The notes under the pieces are model-generated. The model saw only the letters and a program-made list of their open reading frames with translations. It was not told the DNA's origin and searched no databases. Below are positions 16,924 to 25,248 of a stretch of DNA of 25,549 nt, one piece after another (positions within the stretch are counted from its first letter, which is position 1; each line of letters begins with the position of its first letter). Made by a program: the position numbers and the translations under genes. Origin of the DNA: CAYUJH01 sp964394585 (GTDB lineage: Bacteria > Bacteroidota > Bacteroidia > Cytophagales > Flammeovirgaceae); assembly GCA_964394585.1 (NCBI GenBank), contig CAYMYI010000056.1:1-25549 (forward strand), given 5' to 3'.

Positions 16924-19900
16924 CTAAAAACTCCATTCTTGCAAACGCTTTTCCACTGCTGCTTTTTTCTCGTTATAAATCGCCTCAAATTCCTGATATG
17001 GGGTAGGTGGAAGAAGCAATTCTAATTTGCGAAGGGCATCTTCTGCATACGAGGTGTAGTTTAGTTCGGCACACTGTAAAATATAGCTTTTCCATAAAGC
17101 AGGGTTGCTTTCGTTAATGCGAACTCCTTCGAGTAGGGTTTCGTAGGCGCGGTCGGGGTTGTTCATTGCATTGTAAAAATCGGCGATGGCTTGGTATACT
17201 TCGGTTTCGAACGGAACTTGCTCCAAGGCAAGCTGATAATTGGCAACACTTTGAGCAGAATCGCCTAAAGCTGCTTGCAGGGTGGCTTGGTAAAAGGGTT
17301 TCAGCCCTTGGAACGTGCGGGAAAATGAGGCATCCTCCAGGGTAGTTTGAAAGGTTTCCCCATAGTTTTTGGTGGCGTGCCCGTAAGCAAGTAAAGCACG
17401 ATCGGCTATTGGCTTTACTTCTTCACTAATTGCTAAACCGGAAAGCTGTGTGAAAAGCTCAGGAGTTTCTGCTGTGTTTTCAGCTTCTATCAAGAATAGG
17501 ATTCGTTCGGAGAGTGCCGCCACTTTATACGTTTCTTTTTGGAGGGTACTCAAAATGTTTTGAAACTCTTCTGCCGAAATGCGCTGAGGGTTGTAGTGCA
17601 AAAAACGGAAACGCATAGCATCGGACACGGTATCGGCAGTGTACCAATTGGCTACTAAGCTATCGGGAACTATAAGGCGGAGCATATCGCTGGCAGCTTG
17701 TTTTTGGTCGGGAGTGCCTACTCGTTTTAGCAGTTCCCAATGTTCGATGGCACGGCGCTTATCAATCAATTCGGAAAGAGCTAACCCCCAATTAAGCCCC
17801 GCTGGAGCATAGCCACGTTGCCATGCTGTACGGAAATACAGTGCGGCATCGGCGTAGTTTTCCATTTCATAGAGCCAAAGCCCTAGCTGGTTAGGGTACT
17901 CTTGGTTAGTGAACCCTCCATACCGAAAAGCCTCTTTCATGGTATTTACGGCAGCTTTTATCTTGCCTTGCTCAAATAAAATGAGGGCACGAGCCAATTT
18001 TAAATACTTAGCGAAGTCTTCGTTGCTTGGATGGGCTTCGTAATGCTGTAATAGTTGGAGCAGTGAGTCCGTTGCAAAAGGGACTTGATTGAGAGCGTAA
18101 TTATACAAATAACAGAGTTGTGGTGTGTTAAGGGTAGTGTCGTTTAGTAGGGAACGGTTCAGCGGTTGGTGTTCGCGCTTACCAATTCTGTTGTAGAAAG
18201 CAAGTCGGTTTCCCGCCTGCCCCACGTAATCGGGTGTTTTTTTCCATTGGTATACCGAGTCTACATAACTTAGATATTCATATTTGGTAAGCAGGGCATA
18301 TAAGTTACTGGCAGGTACTTCGGGGCGTACTGTATATTGTTGGGCTGCATCAAAGTAATAAAAAACGCTATCGGCAATTTGGGTCTGGTTAAACGCCAAC
18401 GCCAGATTGTTTTGCAATTCGCCACTTTCGGGGCAAGTTTGTACACCTGTTTGTAAGGTAAGTAAGGCTTCTAGTGGTTTTCCGGCACTGTTCTGAAAGT
18501 CTGCAATGTTGGCAAATGCATACGGACTAGGTTTTTTCTGAAGGGCGTCGTTAAAAAAAATACTAGCGGCAACTTCGTTTCCTTCAATGCGAGCCAAAGA
18601 ACCTAGCCCGTAGTACGAGCGGTGATTGCGTTGGTCGTACCCAAGGGCAATTCGGTAATATTGTTTGCTAGTGTAGTAGGCTTCGTTTACCATTTCTACA
18701 TCGGCTAAGCCGTTGTAATATCCGGCAAAGGCTTGTTTGTAGGGTAGGTTGCCACTGCGCCAAAACAAAACGACGACCACCATCATCCCAAAAAAGAAAG
18801 TCGTGTAGAAGTCGAGGAGGCGTGGTTTGTAGAAAACCTTGGAAACATTGGCGCCCGAGGCTAACGGATCGATAAAATTTGCTATGATGTAGGCATACAT
18901 CACAAAGCCTAATCCAAGGAAAGCAAAGAGCGAGATATCTTCGAAGGTTTCAATGAGTGGGTCGTTAGCGGTGCCAAGGGCAAAACCAATCGTCGAAATG
19001 GTCATAATGGCTAACCCTAAGTATAAAAAAGCTCCTGTAGGGGTAAATGATAGATAGTTTTCGTATTGCGACTCTCGAATGCGAAACCCCCAAATACCTG
19101 CCAATACTGTAGTGAGGACTAAGAAAAAAGGATGGATGTAAAAGATATTAAGGTCAAACCCTTCGGTGAAATGGAAATAGCAGTATACCAGATTGAGTAG
19201 GTAAAGAACTACTAGAACGCTTAAATGGCGGAAACTGTGCCGATCGCCACTGAGCGATACCAGAGAGAGCATACCGCGTACGTTCTCGTGCCCATTTAAA
19301 CAGATAAACAATAGCGAGAGTGCTAAAGGTGTAAAAATCCCATAGTTTAAAGGGTACAGAATTGGGTTGGCTTGGGTCGAATAGGTGGCGCCTATCCACA
19401 CTAACACGGTGGTAATACACGCATAGAGCAAGAATCGGTACAGAAAAATAACTCTTCGGTTGAAGTAATGGAAATAGTAGCTGAGTCCGCCGTATAGGGC
19501 AAGGGCAAGTACAAGAAAGCTTTTTTCGTGGAGGTCGGTAAAAATGCCCAATTGTTCTAGTTGCATAGCACCAAACAGAAGCACGGTTACCCCAATGCCA
19601 GCGAAATACCCAATGCGTTTTAAGTCAGACATTGCCGTGATGAAAAACAAAAAACCGACTAGTAGAAAAAATAAATGGGCATAATGCGCCAAGAAGTTCA
19701 CTTCTAAGTTGGTTGCAACGAACTTCTCGGTGAGTAAGTACGTATCGGTTTGAGCACCAAACGTGAAAAAGTTTTTAGTGAACTGATCGGTAATTACTTT
19801 AATCACTTCAATATCTCCTGCCTTCTCCCAACGGATAATCGCATCATTTCCTAAGAAGAAATAAAATATATATAGCCCCATGCAGGCGAGTAAATTCAGC

Positions 19901-19962
19901 AACCCAAAGAGATAAAGATATTTATACGAGTTGCGCCACTGGTTCCAAAAAAAGAAGTTCAT
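16924..19962 (-). CDS. polytopic membrane protein with C-terminal TPR domain, function unknown
   Basis: A 1012-residue protein in two halves. Residues 1 to about 400 contain about 11 hydrophobic helices, beginning with YLYLFGLLNLLACMGLYIF (15-33) and ending with FGMMVVVVLFW just before residue 400; the third inter-helix loops carry His/Tyr-rich segments but no recognisable catalytic motif. The remainder (about 415-1012) is helical repeats of TPR type, for example ALGYDQRNHRSYYGLGSLAR and PESGELQNNLALAFNQ, ending in a charged helix. With 11 helices and a positively charged N-terminus inside, the TPR half would face the periplasm, but one missed helix would reverse this. The gene starts 141 bp from the divergent T9SS substrate gene and precedes the ABC ATPase by 65 bp on the same strand, so co-transcription with the ATPase is possible. 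I do not recognise the family. Confidence 0.85.
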   Translation of the reverse strand: MNFFFWNQWRNSYKYLYLFGLLNLLACMGLYIFYFFLGNDAIIRWEKAGDIEVIKVITDQFTKNFFTFGAQTDTYLLTEKFVATNLEVNFLAHYAHLFFLLVGFLFFITAMSDLKRIGYFAGIGVTVLLFGAMQLEQLGIFTDLHEKSFLVLALALYGGLSYYFHYFNRRVIFLYRFLLYACITTVLVWIGATYSTQANPILYPLNYGIFTPLALSLLFICLNGHENVRGMLSLVSLSGDRHSFRHLSVLVVLYLLNLVYCYFHFTEGFDLNIFYIHPFFLVLTTVLAGIWGFRIRESQYENYLSFTPTGAFLYLGLAIMTISTIGFALGTANDPLIETFEDISLFAFLGLGFVMYAYIIANFIDPLASGANVSKVFYKPRLLDFYTTFFFGMMVVVVLFWRSGNLPYKQAFAGYYNGLADVEMVNEAYYTSKQYYRIALGYDQRNHRSYYGLGSLARIEGNEVAASIFFNDALQKKPSPYAFANIADFQNSAGKPLEALLTLQTGVQTCPESGELQNNLALAFNQTQIADSVFYYFDAAQQYTVRPEVPASNLYALLTKYEYLSYVDSVYQWKKTPDYVGQAGNRLAFYNRIGKREHQPLNRSLLNDTTLNTPQLCYLYNYALNQVPFATDSLLQLLQHYEAHPSNEDFAKYLKLARALILFEQGKIKAAVNTMKEAFRYGGFTNQEYPNQLGLWLYEMENYADAALYFRTAWQRGYAPAGLNWGLALSELIDKRRAIEHWELLKRVGTPDQKQAASDMLRLIVPDSLVANWYTADTVSDAMRFRFLHYNPQRISAEEFQNILSTLQKETYKVAALSERILFLIEAENTAETPELFTQLSGLAISEEVKPIADRALLAYGHATKNYGETFQTTLEDASFSRTFQGLKPFYQATLQAALGDSAQSVANYQLALEQVPFETEVYQAIADFYNAMNNPDRAYETLLEGVRINESNPALWKSYILQCAELNYTSYAEDALRKLELLLPPTPYQEFEAIYNEKKAAVEKRLQEWSF

Positions 19963-20074
19963 AGGTAATGGAGTAAAGTACTAGGTTGTAAAGCGTGCGA
20001 ATTTACCAATCTAATCTGTATAGTGATAGCAAGTTCATTTTAGCGGTCCGATGCGTAAGCCCAACGATAGTATT

Positions 20075-20082
20075 TATCTTTG
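20075..20082 (+). promoter_or_regulatory. Bacteroidota -7 promoter element of the T9SS substrate gene
   Basis: TATCTTTG matches the Bacteroidota -7 consensus TAnnTTTG exactly and lies 21 bp before ATG 20104, giving a short leader of roughly 15 nt. No good TTG -33 element is found 17-21 nt upstream. The upstream TTG codon at 20080 lies inside this element, which argues against it as translation start. Confidence 0.55.
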
Positions 20083-20103
20083 AGCCATAGACCTACAACC
20101 ACT

Positions 20104-23100
20104 ATGAAAAAACGATACTACACACTTTTGTTTTTATTATGCCTTCATTTCACAAGTCATGCCCAACTGCTTACTACGGAAGGGAGCACATTTTGGGTAG
20201 GCTTCATGGAAAACCACGAACAAACGTTCATCGATTTGGAACTTCACATAACGGCTACGGAAAATGTAACCGTACAAATATCCATTCCGGGTACTTCATT
20301 TAATAGGTCTTTCCCGGTAATTGCTAACAACACTAATCGGATTTTAGTACCTACCAATTTAGCAATGGCGCGCGATTCGGAGCGTGCTGAGCAGAAAGGA
20401 GTTTTGGTGCAAATTTTAGAAGGGAAAAAAGCGAGTGTGTTTGCCCTAAATAACCGATACCGAAGCGCCGATGCTACTGTGGTACTACCGATTGAGTCGT
20501 TGGGGAAGTCGTACTTGGTGATGGCACATGCCGAACCCGATTTACAATCGAGGTATTCTCAATTTTTAGTGCTTGCGGCAGAAGATAGTACCGAAATCGA
20601 AATTACTCCTTCAGTGCGCACACGGTTTGGCAAGCCCGCTGGTGTTCCTTTTACCATCACGCTCAACCGGGGCGAAGTATACCAAGTTCAATCGTTCGAA
20701 GATTTAACCGGTACTAAAATTCAATCGGTAGGAGCCGATGCAAATTCCTGTAAAAACTTTGCGGTATTTGGTGGCAACGAGTGGACTCGTGTTGGGCAAT
20801 GTGGCAGCGCTCCTGATCACCTATACGAACAAATGTTCCCTATTAATACGTGGGGTAAAGAATTTACAATCATCCCCTATGAGGCTCGAACCGGTGGCGA
20901 TTTGGTCAAAATTCTAGGTAGCGAAGATTCTACTACCGTTATTCTTGATAACATCCCCTTTGTGGTAATTAATGAAGGAGAGCACTTATCGTTTCTAGTA
21001 GATAATGTAGCTTCCATCCGAGCCGATAAACCCATTTCGGTGGCGCAGCTTACGCGAAGTCAAAACTGCGACAACTCCCTTGGTGATCCCTTCATGATTA
21101 TGGTAAGCCCAAACGAACAACGACTCAATCGCATTGCCTTCAATGCGCTGAGCGTATCTTCCATTACCGATTATTACCTAAATGTGTTGGTACGAACGAT
21201 TGACCAAAACTCGGCAAAACTCGATGGAGAATCGATTTTATCTTGGTTTCGTCCTGTTCCTAACGATACAGCGTTTTCGTATGCACGCATCCCCATTACA
21301 CGCGGAAACCATACCTTAGAAGCCGATAGCGGATTCATTGCCTATGTATATGGGTTTGGGTTTATCGAGTCGTTTGGGTACCTCACCGGGGTAAGCCTTC
21401 GACCGCTCGATTTAGCGGCTCTCGCCCAACGCGCCGATGGTACGCTTTCCCAAGATACTTTGCGGCTCTGCCTCTCCGAAACGTTCACGCTGAGGGCAGA
21501 AGCCGAAGAACTCTTTCAACTATTCGATTGGACCTTGAGCGATGGTACTGTGCTACAGGGGAAAGAAGTTCGCCATCAGTTTGACGAAGTAGGGGTGTTT
21601 TCGGCAACACTCACCGCCTCTAATTTAGCCGGGGAGTGTGCCACGGAGGCATCGAGCCAAGTGTGGATTGAGGTAACCGAACCCGATTCCTTATCGGTTA
21701 AAGGGCAAACCCAATTTTGCAAATCAAGCATCGATACAGCTTACTATACCCTAGCGACTCACACTGCCGATTCTATTGTTTGGCAAGTAGAAGGAGGCAG
21801 CCTTGTAAGTGGCCAACATACCGATTCCATTGCTGTTTTGTGGCAAATAGAAAATCTCCGTACGCCTTCTACCGGTACAATACGTGTTATTCCTTTTAAT
21901 AAAAACGGATGCGAGGGCGACACCGCTACGTTTGCAGTTACCTTGAATCCTCTTCAGCAACTCAATCCCCCGAATGGGGCAACTCAATTATGTGCAAATG
22001 TGCTTACCGAACCGGTAGCATACCGCACGGAGCCACTAGAAAATGCCCAATACCAATGGAAAATACAAGGCGGGCAAATTGTCGCAGGTAACGGAACACC
22101 GGAAATTACGGTGCGTTGGCAAACTCCTACAGATACCGTTGGACGTGGTAGTTTGTGGTTGGAAGGGGTAGAAATTGCAAACCAATTTTGCTATGAAAAC
22201 TCCGATACTCTTCGCGTAGAGTTGGTTCCCCCGCCTAACCCTACGCTCAGCCTACAACTTTCTGATACGGAGCTTTGCCCCGATGAACCGCTGATTGCAA
22301 TGGCATCGGCAGATACAGCATTTACCACATTTCGATGGGAGTGGGGCAATGGCGAGCAAGCCCAAGGCACAACGTTGAATACATTGTTCGAAGAGTCGGG
22401 TAATTATCAGATTCGCCTAACGGCGGAAACCGACTCAGGGGTTTGCTTCGTTCAAACTGACACGGTATTTCAAGTAGAAGTTTTCAATTTGGAAGCTACG
22501 TTAGACGGGTCAGGCTCGGTATGCCCCAATGTAAGTGGAGTAAGCTACATAGCGCAGCCCGATACCCTATTTCGTTACGAATGGTCGGTAGTTGGTGGTA
22601 TACTGCAAAGTGGGCAGGGCACCGATAGTATTACGGTGGCTTGGGGTTCCACTAATGCAAATGCATACGTGCAAGTAACTCCTATTGCCCCAACGGGCTG
22701 CCGTGGCGACTCGGTACGTTTTCCCGTGCGGGTCAACCGTGTGCTTACTCCGGAAGTATCACAAGGCGAAACGCTGCTGTGCCTCGATGCTGCCGATAGC
22801 ATTCCCTATGCGTTGCGTCCTACGGAAGGGTCTTCATACCAATGGTTTGTAGAAGGAGGTACCGTGGTGGAGGGCCAAGGAACAGCTTCCGCTAAAATCT
22901 CTTGGACTCAATTTGGAGTAGGGAAACTTTGGTTGGAAGAATCGAACGTTGCCGATACGCTTTGTAATGGCTTTTCCGATACGCTTTTTGTAGAAATATT
23001 GCCTGAGCCTTCTGATACTTTAGTGGCTACCTCCAATGTTACCGAAGCATGTGTGGGCGAGTTTTTCGAGTGGGAAATTGCCCGTGCCGATACTGCCTAT

Positions 23101-24651
23101 CGCTTTTTCGATTGGGATTTTGGCGATGGGACTACCCCTCAAATCGGTTTACCTAGGGCTACTTTTATACAACATGCGTACGATGCGCCCGGTGAGTATA
23201 TCGTTACGCTCAAGGCATACACAGGGAGTACTTGCCAAAAAGTAGCCATTTTTATCGATACCGTCCACGTACCTATTCCTACAGCAGCGGTTTCTGGCGA
23301 TGCATTCATTTGCGAAATGGATGCCCCCGAAGTGTATCAAATCGTAAACCCGGAAGAAGGCTATCAATACCATTGGCAAGTGCTGGGAGGGACTATCGTT
23401 CGAGAGGAAACTACAGAAATAGAAGTACAGTGGGGCATGGCAAATAGGGAGGCTTCCATCCGAGTGGTGCCCCAAAACACTATCGGGTGCTTAGGCGATA
23501 CCGTTGCGTATCCAGTCCGTATTAGTCCATTGCAGCCTACCACAACGCCTCAGGGAGCCACCAATTTATGCCTTAATGCTGCGGATAGTGTGATATACCA
23601 CGTGCCGGAGACCCAAGGATACGCCTACCGCTGGCAAGTAAGCGGAGGAGATATTTTAACCGGAAATGGGGCTCATCAAATTGCTGTACGATGGCAAGGC
23701 GCTGGGCAAGGCTCGGTACAGCTTTTAGCCTCTAACATAATAGATACACTTTGCTTTGCTGCTTCGGATGTGTTGAATGTGCGCATCAAACCATCTTTAG
23801 CAGCAGATGTATCGTTAGTGAGCGTATCGCATTCTCTTACCCAAGAAAACCAACTCGAAGTGCGTTGGCGTGCTGCCGATGTAGTGGCTGATACTTTGCT
23901 TTTTTCTTTGGAACGCCGCCGAGTATTTCCCGATACATTGGTATTTGAACCTATTGAACTACCATTTGGCTGGCAGCCTGCTCAAACCGAATATTTCTTA
24001 GTAGATGACGTGCCTAATTCTAGCGCAGAAAGTTACCAATACCGCTTACAAGTTACGAGCGAATGTGGGGAAACGATTGCCGTTCCCTCGCAGCAAAGTA
24101 TCTTGATTACAGCGCTATCGAGCGATGCACCCGAAGAAGAACTCGCTTTAGCATGGAGCGAGTATATCGGTTGGCAAAATGGTGTGGCTACCTACGAACT
24201 TTGGCGACAAACTGAAAACGATAGCGAACTGGTAAGGTTAGAAAACGTTGGTGCACTTTCGGCGATACGCACCGATACACGAGCAGGGTTTGAGCACTGT
24301 TTCCGTATTGCTGCTGTTGAAAATGGAGGCAATCGCGCGGTGGCATGGTCGAACGAACGCTGTATTACTTTGGCGCATCGGCTCACCATTGGCAATGTGT
24401 TTACGCCTAATGCCGATGGCTACAACGATACGTTTTTTATTGTCAAGTTAGAGATGTACCCTGAGAATACCTTTCGCGTTTTTAACCGTTGGGGCGAAGA
24501 AGTCTATCGAAAAGAAGGCTATCAAAACCGGTGGGACGGCACGGCAAATGGAAGAGAACTTCCTGAAGGAACCTACTTCTTTGAGTTGCAGATTCGTAGC
24601 GAGCGAGCAGAAATCCCTGTAATTAAAGGGCCGGTAACTATTTTACGCTAG
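20104..24651 (+). CDS. giant secreted multidomain protein with PKD modules and type B T9SS C-terminal domain
   Basis: A 1515-residue cell-surface or secreted protein, a predicted client of the type IX system. ATG 20104 gives a signal peptide (MKKRYYTLLFLLCLHFTSHA/Q); the open frame's TTG at 20080 lies in a promoter element. The first about 440 residues resemble the IgGFc-binding N-terminal domain found in bacterial adhesins (EGSTFWVGFMEN, then FAVFGGNEW and VAQLTRSQNC). Nucleotides 21460-23793 encode three copies of a PKD-A-B supermodule, nine beta-sandwich domains, each with two cysteines. Two fibronectin III-like domains follow (about 23794-24380), then the gliding-motility-associated C-terminal domain (24385-24651; NVFTPNADGYNDTF, FNRWGEEVY, WDGTANGRELPEGTYFF), which targets T9SS export. 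Type B domains of this kind usually need a SprF/PorP-like partner, often encoded next door, but none is present. Its role is probably adhesion; the ligand is unknown. Confidence 0.93.
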   Translation: MKKRYYTLLFLLCLHFTSHAQLLTTEGSTFWVGFMENHEQTFIDLELHITATENVTVQISIPGTSFNRSFPVIANNTNRILVPTNLAMARDSERAEQKGVLVQILEGKKASVFALNNRYRSADATVVLPIESLGKSYLVMAHAEPDLQSRYSQFLVLAAEDSTEIEITPSVRTRFGKPAGVPFTITLNRGEVYQVQSFEDLTGTKIQSVGADANSCKNFAVFGGNEWTRVGQCGSAPDHLYEQMFPINTWGKEFTIIPYEARTGGDLVKILGSEDSTTVILDNIPFVVINEGEHLSFLVDNVASIRADKPISVAQLTRSQNCDNSLGDPFMIMVSPNEQRLNRIAFNALSVSSITDYYLNVLVRTIDQNSAKLDGESILSWFRPVPNDTAFSYARIPITRGNHTLEADSGFIAYVYGFGFIESFGYLTGVSLRPLDLAALAQRADGTLSQDTLRLCLSETFTLRAEAEELFQLFDWTLSDGTVLQGKEVRHQFDEVGVFSATLTASNLAGECATEASSQVWIEVTEPDSLSVKGQTQFCKSSIDTAYYTLATHTADSIVWQVEGGSLVSGQHTDSIAVLWQIENLRTPSTGTIRVIPFNKNGCEGDTATFAVTLNPLQQLNPPNGATQLCANVLTEPVAYRTEPLENAQYQWKIQGGQIVAGNGTPEITVRWQTPTDTVGRGSLWLEGVEIANQFCYENSDTLRVELVPPPNPTLSLQLSDTELCPDEPLIAMASADTAFTTFRWEWGNGEQAQGTTLNTLFEESGNYQIRLTAETDSGVCFVQTDTVFQVEVFNLEATLDGSGSVCPNVSGVSYIAQPDTLFRYEWSVVGGILQSGQGTDSITVAWGSTNANAYVQVTPIAPTGCRGDSVRFPVRVNRVLTPEVSQGETLLCLDAADSIPYALRPTEGSSYQWFVEGGTVVEGQGTASAKISWTQFGVGKLWLEESNVADTLCNGFSDTLFVEILPEPSDTLVATSNVTEACVGEFFEWEIARADTAYRFFDWDFGDGTTPQIGLPRATFIQHAYDAPGEYIVTLKAYTGSTCQKVAIFIDTVHVPIPTAAVSGDAFICEMDAPEVYQIVNPEEGYQYHWQVLGGTIVREETTEIEVQWGMANREASIRVVPQNTIGCLGDTVAYPVRISPLQPTTTPQGATNLCLNAADSVIYHVPETQGYAYRWQVSGGDILTGNGAHQIAVRWQGAGQGSVQLLASNIIDTLCFAASDVLNVRIKPSLAADVSLVSVSHSLTQENQLEVRWRAADVVADTLLFSLERRRVFPDTLVFEPIELPFGWQPAQTEYFLVDDVPNSSAESYQYRLQVTSECGETIAVPSQQSILITALSSDAPEEELALAWSEYIGWQNGVATYELWRQTENDSELVRLENVGALSAIRTDTRAGFEHCFRIAAVENGGNRAVAWSNERCITLAHRLTIGNVFTPNADGYNDTFFIVKLEMYPENTFRVFNRWGEEVYRKEGYQNRWDGTANGRELPEGTYFFELQIRSERAEIPVIKGPVTILR
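21460..23793 (+). repeat. three tandem PKD-A-B domain supermodules within the T9SS substrate
   Basis: Three units of about 256, 258 and 264 codons: 21460-22227, 22228-23001 and 23002-23793. Each has a PKD domain (FDWTLSDG, FRWEWGNG, FDWDFGDG), an A domain ending GCxGD(T/S) (NGCEGDT, TGCRGDS, IGCLGDT) and a B domain ending C...SDxLxV (CYENSDTL, CNGFSDTL, CFAASDVL). A and B share the core Y.W.V.GG..... The similarity is clear in protein but weak in DNA, so duplication is not recent. Confidence 0.85.
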
Positions 24652-24654
24652 CGC

Positions 24655-24948
24655 TTACCAAAAGAAAAATAATCCGAAAAGGGCAATGAGCACTCCAACG
24701 ATAATTGCTTGGGTAATCGTAGATTTTCGTTCTAATTGCCCTCTGCGGTTGTATGCCATAGCAATCCGCTGACGATATTGACGCCCTGCTTCGGGGCTGG
24801 TTTCAGAGAGTTTACGCTCTTGCCGCAAGCTGCTTTCAATCAGAGCCTTTCGGTTGGCAATATCTTCTTTTACGGGATCATAAAAACGCGGTTCGTACGT
24901 AAAGCGTTGGTGTTTCGGTAGTTTTATGATGGACGGAAATTTTTTCAT
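24655..24948 (-). CDS. small conserved Bacteroidota membrane protein with C-terminal TM helix
   Basis: A 97-residue protein whose N-terminal motif LPKHQRFTYEPRFYDP resembles a small protein family widespread in Bacteroidota, whose function is unknown to me and which is sometimes misannotated. After the motif come about 45 charged, Arg/Gln/Glu-rich helical residues (NRKALIESSLRQERKLSE, QYRQRIAMAYNRR) and a single C-terminal hydrophobic helix at about 78-96 (TQAIIVGVLIALFGLFFFW), so it is anchored by its tail with the basic part in the cytoplasm. Its stop codon is 3 bp from that of the convergent T9SS substrate gene with no terminator between. A -7 element (TAAATTTG on the minus strand) lies about 60 bp upstream of the start, back to back with the promoter of the 33-aa protein. 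Confidence 0.8.
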   Translation of the reverse strand: MKKFPSIIKLPKHQRFTYEPRFYDPVKEDIANRKALIESSLRQERKLSETSPEAGRQYRQRIAMAYNRRGQLERKSTITQAIIVGVLIALFGLFFFW

Positions 24949-25007
24949 AGCATCGTAATTATTTACATAGGGATATTGATTAAAACAACATCACTCCATT
25001 TTTTGTG

Positions 25008-25015
25008 CAAATTTA
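25008..25015 (-). promoter_or_regulatory. Bacteroidota -7 promoter element of the small membrane protein gene
   Basis: Read on the minus strand the sequence is TAAATTTG, an exact match to TAnnTTTG, 60 bp before the start codon at 24948. No TTG -33 element is seen at the expected distance, so the call rests on the -7 match and its position. Confidence 0.45.
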
Positions 25016-25026
25016 ATGGGTGCTTC

Positions 25027-25059
25027 TTTGGTGTAGCCTATGCAGATTTACTATTTTTG
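25027..25059 (+). promoter_or_regulatory. Bacteroidota-type promoter of the 33-aa miniprotein
   Basis: TTTG at 25027-25030 (-33) and TATTTTTG at 25052-25059 (-7, matches TAnnTTTG) are separated by 21 nt, slightly longer than the usual 17-20. Transcription would begin near 25066, leaving a leader of about 28 nt before ATG 25094. Confidence 0.6.
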
Positions 25060-25093
25060 AAAGGTAGCTTTTTTAGTATAAAAAATTAGCAAG

Positions 25094-25195
25094 ATGGAAG
25101 AACTTTCAATCCTCGGTACAGCAGCATTGCTTTTCATTGTTCCCCCTATGATTATTGCGCTCATATACGGCACAATCACTGCAATGAAAAAATAA
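25094..25195 (+). CDS. 33-residue single-pass membrane miniprotein
   Basis: A small open frame from ATG 25094 to TAA 25195, too short for most gene finders. The peptide begins MEELSILGTA and ends YGTITAMKK. Two acidic residues precede an uninterrupted hydrophobic stretch of about 23 residues (6-28) broken by a Pro-Pro pair at 17-18, and two lysines close it, giving a single membrane helix with the C-terminus in the cytoplasm. The gene has its own promoter 35 bp upstream, a purine-rich AGCAAG before the ATG and a strong terminator 25 bp after the stop, so it looks like a complete monocistronic unit. It is similar in size and build to small accessory subunits such as CydX or KdpF but I do not recognise it as either. 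It lies between the divergent small membrane protein gene and the convergent RNase Z gene. Confidence 0.65.
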   Translation: MEELSILGTAALLFIVPPMIIALIYGTITAMKK

Positions 25196-25219
25196 AGTAT
25201 TGGGTTACAATTTTTACAA

Positions 25220-25248
25220 GGAATGCTAAGCACAGCATTCCTTTTTTT
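25220..25248 (+). terminator. Rho-independent terminator of the 33-aa miniprotein gene
   Basis: GGAATGCT (25220-25227) pairs perfectly with AGCATTCC (25234-25241) around a 6-nt loop, followed by seven T (25242-25248). The T run overlaps the stop codon of the convergent RNase Z gene. The minus strand has no T run after the stem, so it serves the plus strand. Confidence 0.88.

Noticed and set aside
24633..24659. GGTAA...TTACC inverted repeat with central CGCTAGCG between convergent stops
   Set aside because: The arms are only 5 bp, the loop is long, and no T run follows in either direction, so it is not a credible terminator.
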